Source: Fluviicola sp.
Lineage (GTDB): Bacteria; Bacteroidota; Bacteroidia; Flavobacteriales_D; Crocinitomicaceae
Assembly: GCA_031260455.1 (NCBI GenBank)
Contig: JAIRJW010000002.1
Coordinates: 1 to 55,185, forward strand
Direction: 5' to 3'
Length of the DNA: 55,185 nucleotides
The notes under the pieces are model-generated. The model was not told the DNA's origin, made no database searches, and saw nothing but the letters and a program-made list of their open reading frames with translations. This document shows, piece after piece, positions 8,901 to 17,641 of this stretch (the stretch's first letter is position 1; each line of letters begins with the position of its first letter). The position numbers and the translations under genes are program-made.

Positions 8901-10679
8901 TTAAATATTTCTGAGCCAGTAATCAAACTTGTTTTTTGCAGTTCCATTGGGTTCAAACTTAAAGGATGGGCGTTCATACATGCTCATCACAAAATTCAGC
9001 TCCATGATCTGTTCCTCCCGTGCAATCAGCAATTTACAGGTCTCACCTTCACCCAAAGCCCCCATATAACTTTCCAAAGCACTGTTATCAACGCGAATAT
9101 TGTCAACAGAGATCACTTCGTCTCCAACACTTAAACCAGCAGTTTCGGCAGCACTTTCCGCGCGAATCCCCTTAACCATGCATCTTCCTTCTTCCTGAGA
9201 CAAAGATGCCCCGAAGGAAATGACCGCTTTCCCGATATAGGTTATGTCAAGCCCGATTTTACTGAATACTTCGTTGTAATTCGGAATTTCAGTTCCGTTC
9301 ACATATTTATCGAAGAAATAATCCATATCCTGACCCAGGAATTTCTCCAGGGCATCCTGGAATTCCTGCTCCGTAAATCCGCGGTTCTTTTTCGTGTAAA
9401 ACTCGTCAAACAAGTATTGCATAAAGTGATCCAGACACTTCGTCCCGTTAAATTTATCAATAATGACTGCATCCAGATAAGCACCCAAAACTGCTCCCCT
9501 GGAATAATAAGTCATAGTGGTATTTGCGCTGTTTTCATTCGGACGATAACCTTTGATCCAGGCATCATAGCTGGAATGTGAAACCGGCTGAACACGTGAA
9601 CCAACTGATCCTTCCACATAATTCAAAGTTCCCTGGAGCTTTCTCAAGTATTCATCTTTAGTATGAAACCCTGCTCTTACCAGTAGTAATTCACTGTAAT
9701 AGGACGTAAAACCTTCCATGACCCACAACAGCGAGGTATAGCACTCTTCATCATAATTGAACGGCCCCAGCTGAATCGGGCGAATACGCTTCACATTCCA
9801 CAAGTGAAAATATTCATGTGCCACCAGCGACAGGAAATCCTTGTACCCGTTTCCATACGTCCAGCGATTTACACTTAAAACACATCCATTAACATGTTCC
9901 AGCCCACCTTGTCCGTTTACGACATTGTGAACAATGAAGGTGTAATTCTTATTCGGATTTTTATTGCCAAAAACATTATTTTCAGCTTTGACAATACGCG
10001 CCATATCGGATTTCAGTTCATCCACATCATAATTTCCGGAGCCATACAAGGCAACGGTGTGTTTGGTATCATCCACTGTAAAATCAAACACTTCCTGGTT
10101 TCCGACTTCAAACGGGGAATCCACCAATACATCAAAATTAGGAAACTGGAAGGTTTCGGATCGTTCATCACCGAATTGCATATTCGTTTTTTCCAGCGAA
10201 GTGGTGATTACTTTGAAAGATTTATAAGGATAAACCGTCACCGTTCCGGCTTTATCCTTGTATCCATCCAGGTAGCAAAATACCCCGGAGTTGGAAACAA
10301 AACCGTGAGTCAGGTCCAGGAAGCTGGTACGAACAGATAGTTCAAATGCGTAAACTTCATATTGAATACTCACCTTTTTAGCCTTCGTAGCACTGATTTT
10401 CCAGGCATTTTTCGAAGTCTTATCCACTTTTAACTCTGCTCCCTTCTCATCATAAGCCCGAACCAGGTTCACATTTTTCGAAAACTCTCTCACCAAATAT
10501 GATCCGGGAGCCCAAACAGGCATTTTTACCGTCAGATCACCAGGTTTAAACTCCGAAATCTGCATTTCTACTTCAAAATAATGATTTTGCGGCTTAGTCA
10601 TCCGGAGATTATAATGGATTTTCTGTGCCTGAACCATTCCTGCCAGACTTAAGGACAATACAAATAGAGCTGATTTCAT
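8901..10679 (-). CDS. M61 family metallopeptidase with PDZ domain
   Basis: 592 residues with a signal peptide (cleavage after about residue 18, VQAQ). The N-terminal beta domain spans about 20-190. The catalytic domain has HEYFH at 288-292 with zinc ligands His288 and His292 and general base Glu289, and the third ligand Glu322 in WVMEGFTSYYSE. GGLEH at 258-262 is the gluzincin exopeptidase-like strand found in M61 enzymes. A PDZ domain occupies about 480-570 (MVKGIRAESAAETAGLSVGDEVISVD). Related glycyl aminopeptidases release N-terminal Gly or Ala, and the exact substrate here is unknown. It acts in the periplasm, stands alone, and has a full set of active-site residues. Confidence 0.94.
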   Translation of the reverse strand: MKSALFVLSLSLAGMVQAQKIHYNLRMTKPQNHYFEVEMQISEFKPGDLTVKMPVWAPGSYLVREFSKNVNLVRAYDEKGAELKVDKTSKNAWKISATKAKKVSIQYEVYAFELSVRTSFLDLTHGFVSNSGVFCYLDGYKDKAGTVTVYPYKSFKVITTSLEKTNMQFGDERSETFQFPNFDVLVDSPFEVGNQEVFDFTVDDTKHTVALYGSGNYDVDELKSDMARIVKAENNVFGNKNPNKNYTFIVHNVVNGQGGLEHVNGCVLSVNRWTYGNGYKDFLSLVAHEYFHLWNVKRIRPIQLGPFNYDEECYTSLLWVMEGFTSYYSELLLVRAGFHTKDEYLRKLQGTLNYVEGSVGSRVQPVSHSSYDAWIKGYRPNENSANTTMTYYSRGAVLGAYLDAVIIDKFNGTKCLDHFMQYLFDEFYTKKNRGFTEQEFQDALEKFLGQDMDYFFDKYVNGTEIPNYNEVFSKIGLDITYIGKAVISFGASLSQEEGRCMVKGIRAESAAETAGLSVGDEVISVDNIRVDNSALESYMGALGEGETCKLLIAREEQIMELNFVMSMYERPSFKFEPNGTAKNKFDYWLRNI

Positions 10680-10779
10680 TCCCAGTTTTTAATTTATTCA
10701 AATATAATCGTTTCTTCAGAAATGTTATTATCTGCTTTCATTTCCTGATACTACAATAGAAATTTGTAATTCGCAATTA

Positions 10780-11455
10780 TCAAATCGGGTCAAAATGAAA
10801 TGAAAATGCCTTCGTATCAATCGGATTCCCGAATAGATCCGGATAATACTTATACATTTCACGGTGCATCAGCTCAAAAGGAATATCCGGAAATTCTCCG
10901 TAAAAGTGCAGGTATTCCATAAATTGACGCTCTCCTGTATATGCCTGAAACAGAGAATCCTCACTTCCATCCCACTCCAGTAAAGGAACACCACTCAGCT
11001 TACAGCTTTTCGGATCGAAAGCTGGCGTACATTTGCTCCATCCCCCCCCCAATCCACACTTCCGCGTAACCGTGAAAAACGATTTCATCCCGCTTCAGGT
11101 AAGCCTTCAGTTTCTCTACACCAATATGGTTCTTCACGATACCGAAACCAAGCCTGGAAGGAAACCCGAAAGCACGAAAACAAGCACAGACCAAAAGCGA
11201 TTTCTCAACGCACCAGGCGCGTTTCTTTCCCACAACGACACTTGCTTTCAGGCTTTTCCTTCTCAAATCCAGATGGTAGAGGTCATACAAAAAAGCATCT
11301 CTCACTGCCTGATAAATTGCAATAGCCTGTTGTTTCGAATCAGCGTAAACCGGAATATCGGCTATGAATTGCTTCACTTCAGGATCAGAAAAGTCCATTT
11401 GAGGCGTTTCTATGAGATATTCCCTCCAATTTTCGGCGTTCAGCTGCTCTTTCAT
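10780..11455 (-). pseudogene. Transglutaminase-like gene split by a frameshift at a G9 run
   Basis: Two overlapping frames together make one transglutaminase-like protein of about 225 residues. The first frame (11455 leftwards) has the nucleophile block RAWCVEKS with Cys82 and the His block FHGYAEVW with His128. After that it runs into a run of nine G (11042-11050) and continues out of frame. The second frame (ending at 10780) carries the expected continuation, WSKCTPAFDPKSC, with the Asp of the Cys-His-Asp triad. Removing one G restores a continuous protein reading IGGGWSK. It may be a sequencing error in the homopolymer, a true inactivating mutation, or a phase-variable switch. The start at 11455 (MKEQLNAENW) is 26 bases from the start of the divergent membrane gene. 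Confidence 0.8.
11042..11050 (-). repeat. Homopolymer of nine G in coding sequence
   Basis: Nine consecutive C on the plus strand (G on the coding strand) sit exactly where the transglutaminase-like frame breaks. Eight G would restore the frame. No other G/C run of this length was noticed in the window. Confidence 0.9.
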
Positions 11456-11481
11456 TGTACGAAATTAGTTAAATTCGCTAA

Positions 11482-12090
11482 GTGAGTGATTCAAATAAAA
11501 AGCAGAGTTTTCGTGAAGGGTTTGAAGCACACCTGGAGAGTCCTATTCCAATATTAACACGACTTGGAAGTTTTATTTTCGGAAAAAAAATCCCGGATTC
11601 ATATACCAAAATCAGTTTTTATTTCGGAATCGCCATCTGGACAGTTTTCCTGATTTGGATCATTCTCGGATACGTGGTTTTGACCAGTACAAGCTGGATT
11701 GAAGCCGAAAAAGGCCTGGATATTCACCAGCTCATTGCTGGTAGAGGTGCTGAACTGGGATTTAGCGGGGATGATTTCCAAAACAGCCTTATCACCTTCT
11801 ACAACCTGGCAATCATAGCCTGGGCTGGCATGTTTATCGGGCTGGCGCTTCAATGGCGCAAACACTTGTATTTCATCTATTTCATCTGGATTTCAGGAGC
11901 TGTTTATCTCTTAGGAATGTGGTATCTGCTTGGAATCTCTTACTGGTATAATGATACCACGCTTTTCGATAAGATTGCGTTCTTCTTTCTGATCGGGCAT
12001 TCAAGCCTGCATTATTACTTCCTGCGCAAAGAACTGCTCGGAGAAAAGGTCAATTTCTTCGGGATTGATGAATCAGATGAGGATGAATAA
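11482..12090 (+). CDS. Membrane protein of unknown function
   Basis: 202 residues, start GTG (SDSNKKQSF). The N-terminal 40 residues are polar. Four membrane helices follow at about 44-68 (FYFGIAIWTVFLIWIILGYV), 104-122, 128-150 and 164-178, then an acidic tail ending DESDEDE. No known family is recognised and no catalytic motif is seen. It is divergent from the transglutaminase-like gene, with only 26 bases between starts. Its last 76 bases overlap the 3' end of shikimate kinase on the other strand. Confidence 0.75.
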   Translation: MSDSNKKQSFREGFEAHLESPIPILTRLGSFIFGKKIPDSYTKISFYFGIAIWTVFLIWIILGYVVLTSTSWIEAEKGLDIHQLIAGRGAELGFSGDDFQNSLITFYNLAIIAWAGMFIGLALQWRKHLYFIYFIWISGAVYLLGMWYLLGISYWYNDTTLFDKIAFFFLIGHSSLHYYFLRKELLGEKVNFFGIDESDEDE

Positions 12091-12626
12091 AAAAACTGAA
12101 AATTAAGTTTATTTAATTCTTTACAAATCTTTTCAACTAATTCACCAGGTTTATTCCTTTCATTGGGCATGAACAATCTGGCTTTTTTATAAAACTGCAC
12201 ACGTTCACTCAGCAATGCTTCTACAAAAGGATAAAACTCAGCATCGCTAAGCCCTTTCAATTTCGGGCGGAACTCCCGCTCTTCCTTCAAACGCTGAATC
12301 AAAGTCAGTAAACTTACATTCAAATAAACAGACACGCCTATTTCATTTATCAATTCAAGTGCATTTTCGATTACCGGAAGTCCGCCTCCCAATGAAATAA
12401 CGGATGGATCAAAATTTGCCGCTTCATTCAAAAACAACCATTCCTGATCTCTGAAAAAAGCTTCGCCTTCCGTCTCAAAAATGGCATTGACACTTTTCCT
12501 GTTTCGCTCCTCAATCCAGTGATCGGAATCCACAAAAGGAAGCTGAAGCTGTTCGGCCAGGAGTTTCCCTACTGTGGTTTTCCCACTCCCCATAAAACCG
12601 ATCAAAAAAATGTGTTTTTGTGTCAT
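12015..12626 (-). CDS. aroK: Shikimate kinase
   Basis: Phosphorylates shikimate with ATP in the aromatic amino acid pathway, in the cytoplasm. Walker A GFMGSGKTT is at 10-18, the shikimate-binding Asp35 is in VDSD, Arg59 follows, GGG is at 80-82, and the lid arginine is Arg120 (FRPKL). The 203 residues exceed the usual 170 or so. The extra end (about residues 178-203) is Ser-rich (SSSSDSS, then SPSSSLRRK) and is encoded antisense to the tail of the neighbouring membrane gene. This looks like read-through into opposite-strand coding sequence rather than a conserved extension. No other aromatic pathway gene is next to it. Confidence 0.94.
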   Translation of the reverse strand: MTQKHIFLIGFMGSGKTTVGKLLAEQLQLPFVDSDHWIEERNRKSVNAIFETEGEAFFRDQEWLFLNEAANFDPSVISLGGGLPVIENALELINEIGVSVYLNVSLLTLIQRLKEEREFRPKLKGLSDAEFYPFVEALLSERVQFYKKARLFMPNERNKPGELVEKICKELNKLNFQFFYSSSSDSSIPKKLTFSPSSSLRRK

Positions 12627-12675
12627 TTGAAATCAATAAATCAACCCTAATTCCTATAATATTTTCCGAGTTTTA

Positions 12676-13074
12676 TCAAGTCCTGTTCATTATTGAAAGC
12701 GTACATCGAAAAGCATACATAATTCCAGTTTCCGTGATTGTTGAAAATATTCCGCAATTGCTTTTATGATTTATGAATTTTTGTTGTTTTGCCGCAGTAA
12801 ACGAACAAAAAATGATAATAAGAGCTACCAGGCAAATGACTTGTATACCTCCTCCAATGAGAATATTATAGCCTCGATCCATTCCATAACCAGCAGCATC
12901 AGAAGAACCCGAAGGTTCATAATATACAATGGAATACGTACAGTACAATGATATGCCGAGAAGAATTAAATAAAGTATGATGTTCTGTTTCTTAAAATAG
13001 GCAACACTAAATGCCAGCAGGTAAACCAACAGATTAAATATCAAAAAAATGGTGTATATTGTTTCATCACTCAT
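12676..13074 (-). CDS. Small hydrophobic membrane protein, unknown
   Basis: 132 residues with three predicted membrane helices at about 7-26, 32-50 and 72-93 (IGGGIQVICLVALIIIFCSF). They are separated by a Gly/Ser-rich loop (YEPSGSSDAAGYGMDRGYN). The last 35 residues are polar. No family is recognised. It follows a secreted-protein gene on the same strand with a 15-base gap, so the two probably form an operon. Base composition is more AT-rich than the flanking metabolic genes. Confidence 0.6.
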   Translation of the reverse strand: MSDETIYTIFLIFNLLVYLLAFSVAYFKKQNIILYLILLGISLYCTYSIVYYEPSGSSDAAGYGMDRGYNILIGGGIQVICLVALIIIFCSFTAAKQQKFINHKSNCGIFSTITETGIMYAFRCTLSIMNRT

Positions 13075-13089
13075 GATTTCATTGCTTTT

Positions 13090-13869
13090 TTATTCTCTAC
13101 ATCCCAATTGAGGAATGGGATTTAATATAAACTTTTTCTTTTTTGAATTATAGCCGAGTTCCAGATAGCCGTTCATTTGATCCATATTGTTTGAAATCAT
13201 CAGCTTTTTCCGTTCTGCATTTTCAATGGAAACATTATCAAATATAATCGTCATTATATTTCCAGTTTCAGTCTCTGTGTTTTTTTCCACTTCTGCAAAA
13301 TCTATTGTTTGAAACAAGGAGTTGTCATCACTTTTAAAAATTAACAGCTTATCCATTTTGGCTCTGTTTGTTTCGGCAGTTTTTGAGTAAACGCCCACAA
13401 AGTAAAAATCCGGCAAAGCCTCCGTTTGCAATATTTGTACATCTTTAAATTGAGAAGCATCTAATGTATCAACGAGTTTAGAAACAAAAGTCAGATGCAA
13501 AGGAAGCGACTGATTGGTTTTTATATCTGTCCACGTGCCTGTAATTTCGGTTTCAGAAAAATTAAAAGAAAAAACGGCTGTATATCCGCTGTTGTCCGGC
13601 TCATATAAAAGCACTTTTTTAGTTGTTGTATTGAGTTGTCCTTCCAGTTTTATCGGATTATTGCGGTTATCATATTTGTAAACACCGATTAAATTGAATT
13701 GCTTTTTATCCTGTTCGCCAAAATAGCCTTCCCTTACCTGAATTGAAATGGTAATGGGAGATTTGCTGATTGTTCCCTTAAAATTATAGCATTCATACCA
13801 ACCTGCATGAGCTTTTGTAAAAGAAAAGACGATGAGAAAGGATAGAATTGCCGACAGATATTTATTCAT
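13090..13869 (-). CDS. Secreted protein of unknown function
   Basis: 259 residues with a clear signal peptide (SFLIVFSFTKAHA, cleavage after about residue 22). The mature part is beta-rich, beginning GWYECYNFKGTISKSPITISI, and has repeated blocks such as KLEGQLN and SETEITGTWTD that look like strands of a lipocalin- or barrel-like fold. A lone Cys lies near the C-terminus (PQLGCRE). No family is recognised. It is probably co-transcribed with the small membrane protein 15 bases downstream. Confidence 0.65.
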   Translation of the reverse strand: MNKYLSAILSFLIVFSFTKAHAGWYECYNFKGTISKSPITISIQVREGYFGEQDKKQFNLIGVYKYDNRNNPIKLEGQLNTTTKKVLLYEPDNSGYTAVFSFNFSETEITGTWTDIKTNQSLPLHLTFVSKLVDTLDASQFKDVQILQTEALPDFYFVGVYSKTAETNRAKMDKLLIFKSDDNSLFQTIDFAEVEKNTETETGNIMTIIFDNVSIENAERKKLMISNNMDQMNGYLELGYNSKKKKFILNPIPQLGCRE

Positions 13870-14094
13870 AGAACAATATTGTTATGCGTCAAAAATATGA
13901 AAATAAAAATGGATAGCTTGTTATACAGGTTAAATAACAGAGTAGTTCCTGTTCATTTTAGTCAATTACGGGCATTGGTAAATTCATATAGAACTGAAGT
14001 TTTTAACTTTCTGAAAATCAATAAATAAGAACATATACCTACCAATACCCAATTAAGGATTACTTCATTCAAAAAATCTGAAATTCGGAATTAT

Positions 14095-15339
14095 TTAATG
14101 TTTTTCCCAAATCTGTACCAACTCGATCAATGTATCGACTGCTTTCTGCATATCCTGCACGCTCACGTATTCATGACGGCTGTGAATGGCCATTTCTCCC
14201 GTAAAGATGTTCGGACAAGGTAAGCCCATAAACGACATACGTGAACCGTCCGTTCCACCGCGAATGATTGTAGGTTTAGGAGTAAGGCCTGCATTTTTCA
14301 TCGCCTGAATCGCATAATCCGTCACAAAAGGTACATTACGGATAATTTCCTTCATATTGCGATATTGCTCCGTCACTTTTGAAGTATAAGCCGCTCCGGG
14401 AAATTTCACGATCACTTCTTTCAGAATTCCTTCCAGGCGGGTTTCATATTCTGCCAGTTTCGCTGTAACGTGATCACGGATAATAAAACTTACGGTTACT
14501 TCTTCCAGGCCTCCGGAAATAGATGTCGGGTGAACAAACCCTTCTCTGTCACTGGTTGTTTCCGGACTCCATTCCTCTTTCGGAAGTGCATCCAGAAATG
14601 CTCCGGCAACCTTCATGGCGTGTACCATTTTTCCTTTGGCATACCCCGGATGTGTGCTTATACCAGAGATCACAAATGTCATGGCATCGGCAGAAAACGA
14701 TTCATCCTCGATAGCTCCCAGCTCTCCGGAATCCAGCGTATAACCATAATCTGCATTCAATTTCTGCATATCCAGCTGTTCTACCCCACGCCCCACTTCT
14801 TCGTCAGGTGTAAATAAAATACGAATCTTTCCATGTGGAATTTCCGGCTTTTTCATCAGCTGTTCTGCCAGATCCATGATAATAGCTACTCCCGCTTTAT
14901 CGTCTGCTCCCAAAAGTGTCAATCCGGAAGCCGTAATCAGGTCATCACCGATTTTTTCTTTCAGGTAAGGATGCTTTTCAACAGTAATCACCTGCGTCGG
15001 ATCGTCTGGTAAAGTGATCGGGATGCCAGAATAATTCCGGTGTACAATTGGTTTCACATTCGTCCCGGAACAATCCGGGGCCGTGTCCATATGCGAACAG
15101 AAACAAATGGTTGGAATTCCTTCTTTAGAAGACGTTGCGGGAATCGTTGCATACACATAACCCCACTGATCTGCTTCGGCATCTTTAATTCCCAGGTTTT
15201 TCAGTTCTTTCACCAGCAAATGCGATAAATCTTTTTGTTTTTCGCTGGAAGGAAAAGAAGCCGATTCCGGATCAGCTGCCGTATCTATCTGAACGTAGCG
15301 AACAAAGCGTTCTTCTACTGAGTATGGTAAATTTTTCAT
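14095..15339 (-). CDS. pepT: Peptidase T (tripeptide aminopeptidase, M20B)
   Basis: 414 residues, the usual PepT length. It removes the N-terminal residue from tripeptides in the cytoplasm. Zinc ligands and catalytic residues are visible in order: CSHMDTAPD (His and Asp), LLGADDKAG (bridging Asp), TPDEEVGRG (catalytic Glu pair), YTLDSGELG (Asp), and the C-terminal His of AIHSRHEYV. The lid domain contributes SGISTHPGYAKG and RGGTDGSRMS. The start MKNLPYSVEERF matches the family. It is a single transcription unit and lies directly behind the Crp/Fnr gene on the same strand, with a 129-base gap. Confidence 0.96.
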   Translation of the reverse strand: MKNLPYSVEERFVRYVQIDTAADPESASFPSSEKQKDLSHLLVKELKNLGIKDAEADQWGYVYATIPATSSKEGIPTICFCSHMDTAPDCSGTNVKPIVHRNYSGIPITLPDDPTQVITVEKHPYLKEKIGDDLITASGLTLLGADDKAGVAIIMDLAEQLMKKPEIPHGKIRILFTPDEEVGRGVEQLDMQKLNADYGYTLDSGELGAIEDESFSADAMTFVISGISTHPGYAKGKMVHAMKVAGAFLDALPKEEWSPETTSDREGFVHPTSISGGLEEVTVSFIIRDHVTAKLAEYETRLEGILKEVIVKFPGAAYTSKVTEQYRNMKEIIRNVPFVTDYAIQAMKNAGLTPKPTIIRGGTDGSRMSFMGLPCPNIFTGEMAIHSRHEYVSVQDMQKAVDTLIELVQIWEKH

Positions 15340-15468
15340 AGGATAAAAATACGAACCAAAAATAAAGGTTTATGAAACAGTTGATAACTTATTGGGAAGA
15401 GCAGAAATAACTGTTTGATCTGAAAATTAATTAACTTCGACAGGAATCTTTTGATTATGATAAAATCG

Positions 15469-16164
15469 TTATCTCTGCCCTCCGGCTAATTGAATAATTT
15501 CTTCTCTTTTCAGGATGAAAATCTTACGCGTTTGTGTGTCGATCAAGCCTTCTTCTTTGAATTCCTTCAACAAGCGGATCAGTGTTTCGGTAGCCGTTCC
15601 GATGAAATTCGCCAGGTCTTCCCGGGAAAGATTAATCGATTCGTTACCATAAATACCCGACAAGATCATCAGAGAATACGCCAAACGCTCACGAACAGTT
15701 TTCTGCGCCAGATTCGTAATAAAAATTGCACGTTCTCCCAATTCCCTGGAAAGCTCCTGGATTAATGAATTGCGCAAACTGACATTGGTATCTATCATAT
15801 TCAGGAAATCGTCTTTGGATACAAAGCACACATTGGAATCCTCCAGGGTTGTCGCAGAAAGCTTATATGGCTCTCCACTCAGCATAGCTCTGAAACCGAT
15901 TACTTCTCCGGCCTTTGCAATGTGAACGATCTGCTCTTTTCCTTCGTCTCCCAAAGCATAAACCTTCACTTTTCCATGATTGATACAAAAAACACCGCGT
16001 GGAAAACTTCCTTCAACAAAAATTGTCTGATTTTTTTTGTAAAACTGACAGGATTTGTGGTGATTCAGCTTACCAACTTCTTCAGGAGTAAATTGCCTGA
16101 AAAGACTGTCTGCTCTGGTTGTACATGCTTCGCAACTAACATGTTTATGCGATTTTTCCACCAT
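15469..16164 (-). CDS. Crp/Fnr family transcription regulator (FNR-like)
   Basis: 231 residues from MVEKSHKHVSC. The frame can be read from 16257, but that extension is out of keeping with the family. The N-terminus carries a Cys pair (Cys11, Cys14) and further cysteines at 39, 60 and 113, compatible with an oxygen-labile iron-sulfur cluster as in FNR, although the spacing differs. The cyclic-nucleotide-binding-like barrel spans about 45-150. The C-terminal winged helix includes REDLANFIGTATETLIRLLKEF, where the Glu and Arg of ETLIR correspond to the FNR residues that contact TTGAT half-sites. It is divergent from hemN-ccoI, with an FNR-type palindrome between them. It probably activates the cbb3 oxidase and anaerobic haem genes at low oxygen, and perhaps itself. 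Confidence 0.88.
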   Translation of the reverse strand: MVEKSHKHVSCEACTTRADSLFRQFTPEEVGKLNHHKSCQFYKKNQTIFVEGSFPRGVFCINHGKVKVYALGDEGKEQIVHIAKAGEVIGFRAMLSGEPYKLSATTLEDSNVCFVSKDDFLNMIDTNVSLRNSLIQELSRELGERAIFITNLAQKTVRERLAYSLMILSGIYGNESINLSREDLANFIGTATETLIRLLKEFKEEGLIDTQTRKIFILKREEIIQLAGGQR

Positions 16165-16225
16165 AAAGTTCGTCTTCGTCAATTTATTTACCACAAAGTT
16201 AACTATTTTACCGGTTCCATAAAAA

Positions 16226-16239
16226 CTGATGTACATCAT
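16226..16239. promoter_or_regulatory. FNR-type operator between regulator and hemN
   Basis: CTGATGTACATCAT contains the perfect 12-bp palindrome TGATGTACATCA and matches eight of ten fixed positions of the FNR box TTGAT-N4-ATCAA. It lies 62 bases before the regulator's start and 45 bases before hemN, so it can serve either gene. Confidence 0.65.
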
Positions 16240-16284
16240 TTTTCCAGAGATTTGCATAATATTATCTTTACAAAAAAGTTTGGT

Positions 16285-17640
16285 ATGACAACAAGTGAGT
16301 TAATCCAGAAATACAATGTACCCGGCCCCCGTTATACCTCTTACCCGCCTGTCCCTTACTGGAATTTGCAGCAATGGGAGGCAAAAGACTGGATTTCACT
16401 GATCCGGAAAGCGCAAAACAATGAGACTAACAAGAAACTTTCGCTCTATATTCATCTTCCTTACTGCGATTCACTATGCACTTTTTGCGGTTGTCACAAA
16501 CACATTACGAAAAATCACCAGGTAGAAGAAAGATACATTGATGCGGTATTGAAAGAATGGCTGCTGATAGCTCCAAACCTGCATCCAGCCAGTGAAGTTG
16601 AAGAAATTCACCTGGGTGGCGGAACCCCGACCTTTTTTGCTGCCGACGAGCTGGTACGGCTCATCAACGGGTTGAAACAAATACTTCCTTTCTCTCAGGA
16701 AATAGAACTCAGCTTTGAAGCACATCCCAACTCCACCACGAAAGAACACCTGGAGAAATTAAATAAAATAGGGTTCAGACGAATCAGTTTCGGAATCCAG
16801 GATTATGATCCGATAGTACAACAGGCCATTCACCGGATTCAACCTGCAGAACAAGTATTTGCCTGTCATGAACAGGCAAAAAAATATGGTTTCAGCAGTA
16901 TTTCCCATGACTTGGTATTCGGGCTGCCAAAGCAATCCATGGAAGGATTCAAAAATACCGTGAAACAAACATTGTTTCTGAAACCAAATCGCATTTCGCT
17001 TTATTCCTATGCACATGTACCCTGGGTGAAAGGAACCGGACAGCGTGGATTTGACGAAGCCGACCTGCCTTCTCCGGAATTGAAACGCCGGTTGTATGAA
17101 TACGCTAAAAACAACTTTTTGCAGGAAGGATACCGCGAGATCGGGATGGATCATTTTGCTTTACCGGATGATGCTTTAGCTATTGCAGCAGCCGAAAAAA
17201 AACTCCACCGCAATTTTATGGGCTACACAACCACTCCAAACGAATTGCTGATCGGTTTGGGAATGTCGGCCATTTCTGACTGTAAGCTCGGATTCGCTCA
17301 GAATGAAAAAACGGTCAGTGAATATTTAAGACGTGTTGAAGCAGGTGAGCTTCCGTTGACAAAAGGTCATCAACTGAATGAAAGAGACCTGGAAATCCGG
17401 TGGCATATTCTCAATCTGATGTGTCGGTTTGAAACGATTTTCCCACAGGAAACCCTGCTGAACAGAGTGGAGATTCTCGAAAAACTCTCTGAAATGATCA
17501 ACGACAAACTGATTTCAATCCAGAACGATGTCATCACTATCCTTCCGGCAGGAATTCCTTTTGTCCGAAACTGCTGTATGGCCTTTGACACCTACTTCGA
17601 ACACGATATTGCGATGAGAAAATTCAGTATGACCATTTAG
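16285..17640 (+). CDS. hemN: Oxygen-independent coproporphyrinogen III oxidase
   Basis: 451 residues from MTTSELIQKYNVPGPRYTSYP, the classical HemN N-terminus. The longer frame upstream runs antisense to the regulator gene and is not used. It decarboxylates two propionate side chains of coproporphyrinogen III to give protoporphyrinogen IX without oxygen, using radical SAM chemistry. The cluster motif is at Cys61, Cys65 and Cys68 (YCDSLCTFCGCH), with the extra Cys70 that HemN enzymes have. The SAM-binding GGGTPTFF and the C-terminal substrate domain are present. It supplies haem for the cbb3 oxidase under low oxygen, and one base separates it from ccoI, so both probably come from the FNR-controlled promoter. 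Confidence 0.96.
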   Translation: MTTSELIQKYNVPGPRYTSYPPVPYWNLQQWEAKDWISLIRKAQNNETNKKLSLYIHLPYCDSLCTFCGCHKHITKNHQVEERYIDAVLKEWLLIAPNLHPASEVEEIHLGGGTPTFFAADELVRLINGLKQILPFSQEIELSFEAHPNSTTKEHLEKLNKIGFRRISFGIQDYDPIVQQAIHRIQPAEQVFACHEQAKKYGFSSISHDLVFGLPKQSMEGFKNTVKQTLFLKPNRISLYSYAHVPWVKGTGQRGFDEADLPSPELKRRLYEYAKNNFLQEGYREIGMDHFALPDDALAIAAAEKKLHRNFMGYTTTPNELLIGLGMSAISDCKLGFAQNEKTVSEYLRRVEAGELPLTKGHQLNERDLEIRWHILNLMCRFETIFPQETLLNRVEILEKLSEMINDKLISIQNDVITILPAGIPFVRNCCMAFDTYFEHDIAMRKFSMTI

Positions 17641-17641
17641 C

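Noticed and set aside
15451..15464. FNR-like site (TTGATTATGATAAA) between the regulator and pepT
   Set aside because: It matches nine of ten fixed positions but lies five bases before the end of the regulator gene in AT-rich DNA, and pepT has no known tie to oxygen. A single AT-rich match is not enough.
15922..16284. A longer start for hemN reaching far upstream
   Set aside because: The extra 121 residues are antisense to the regulator gene and are not HemN-like. The known N-terminus begins at 16285.
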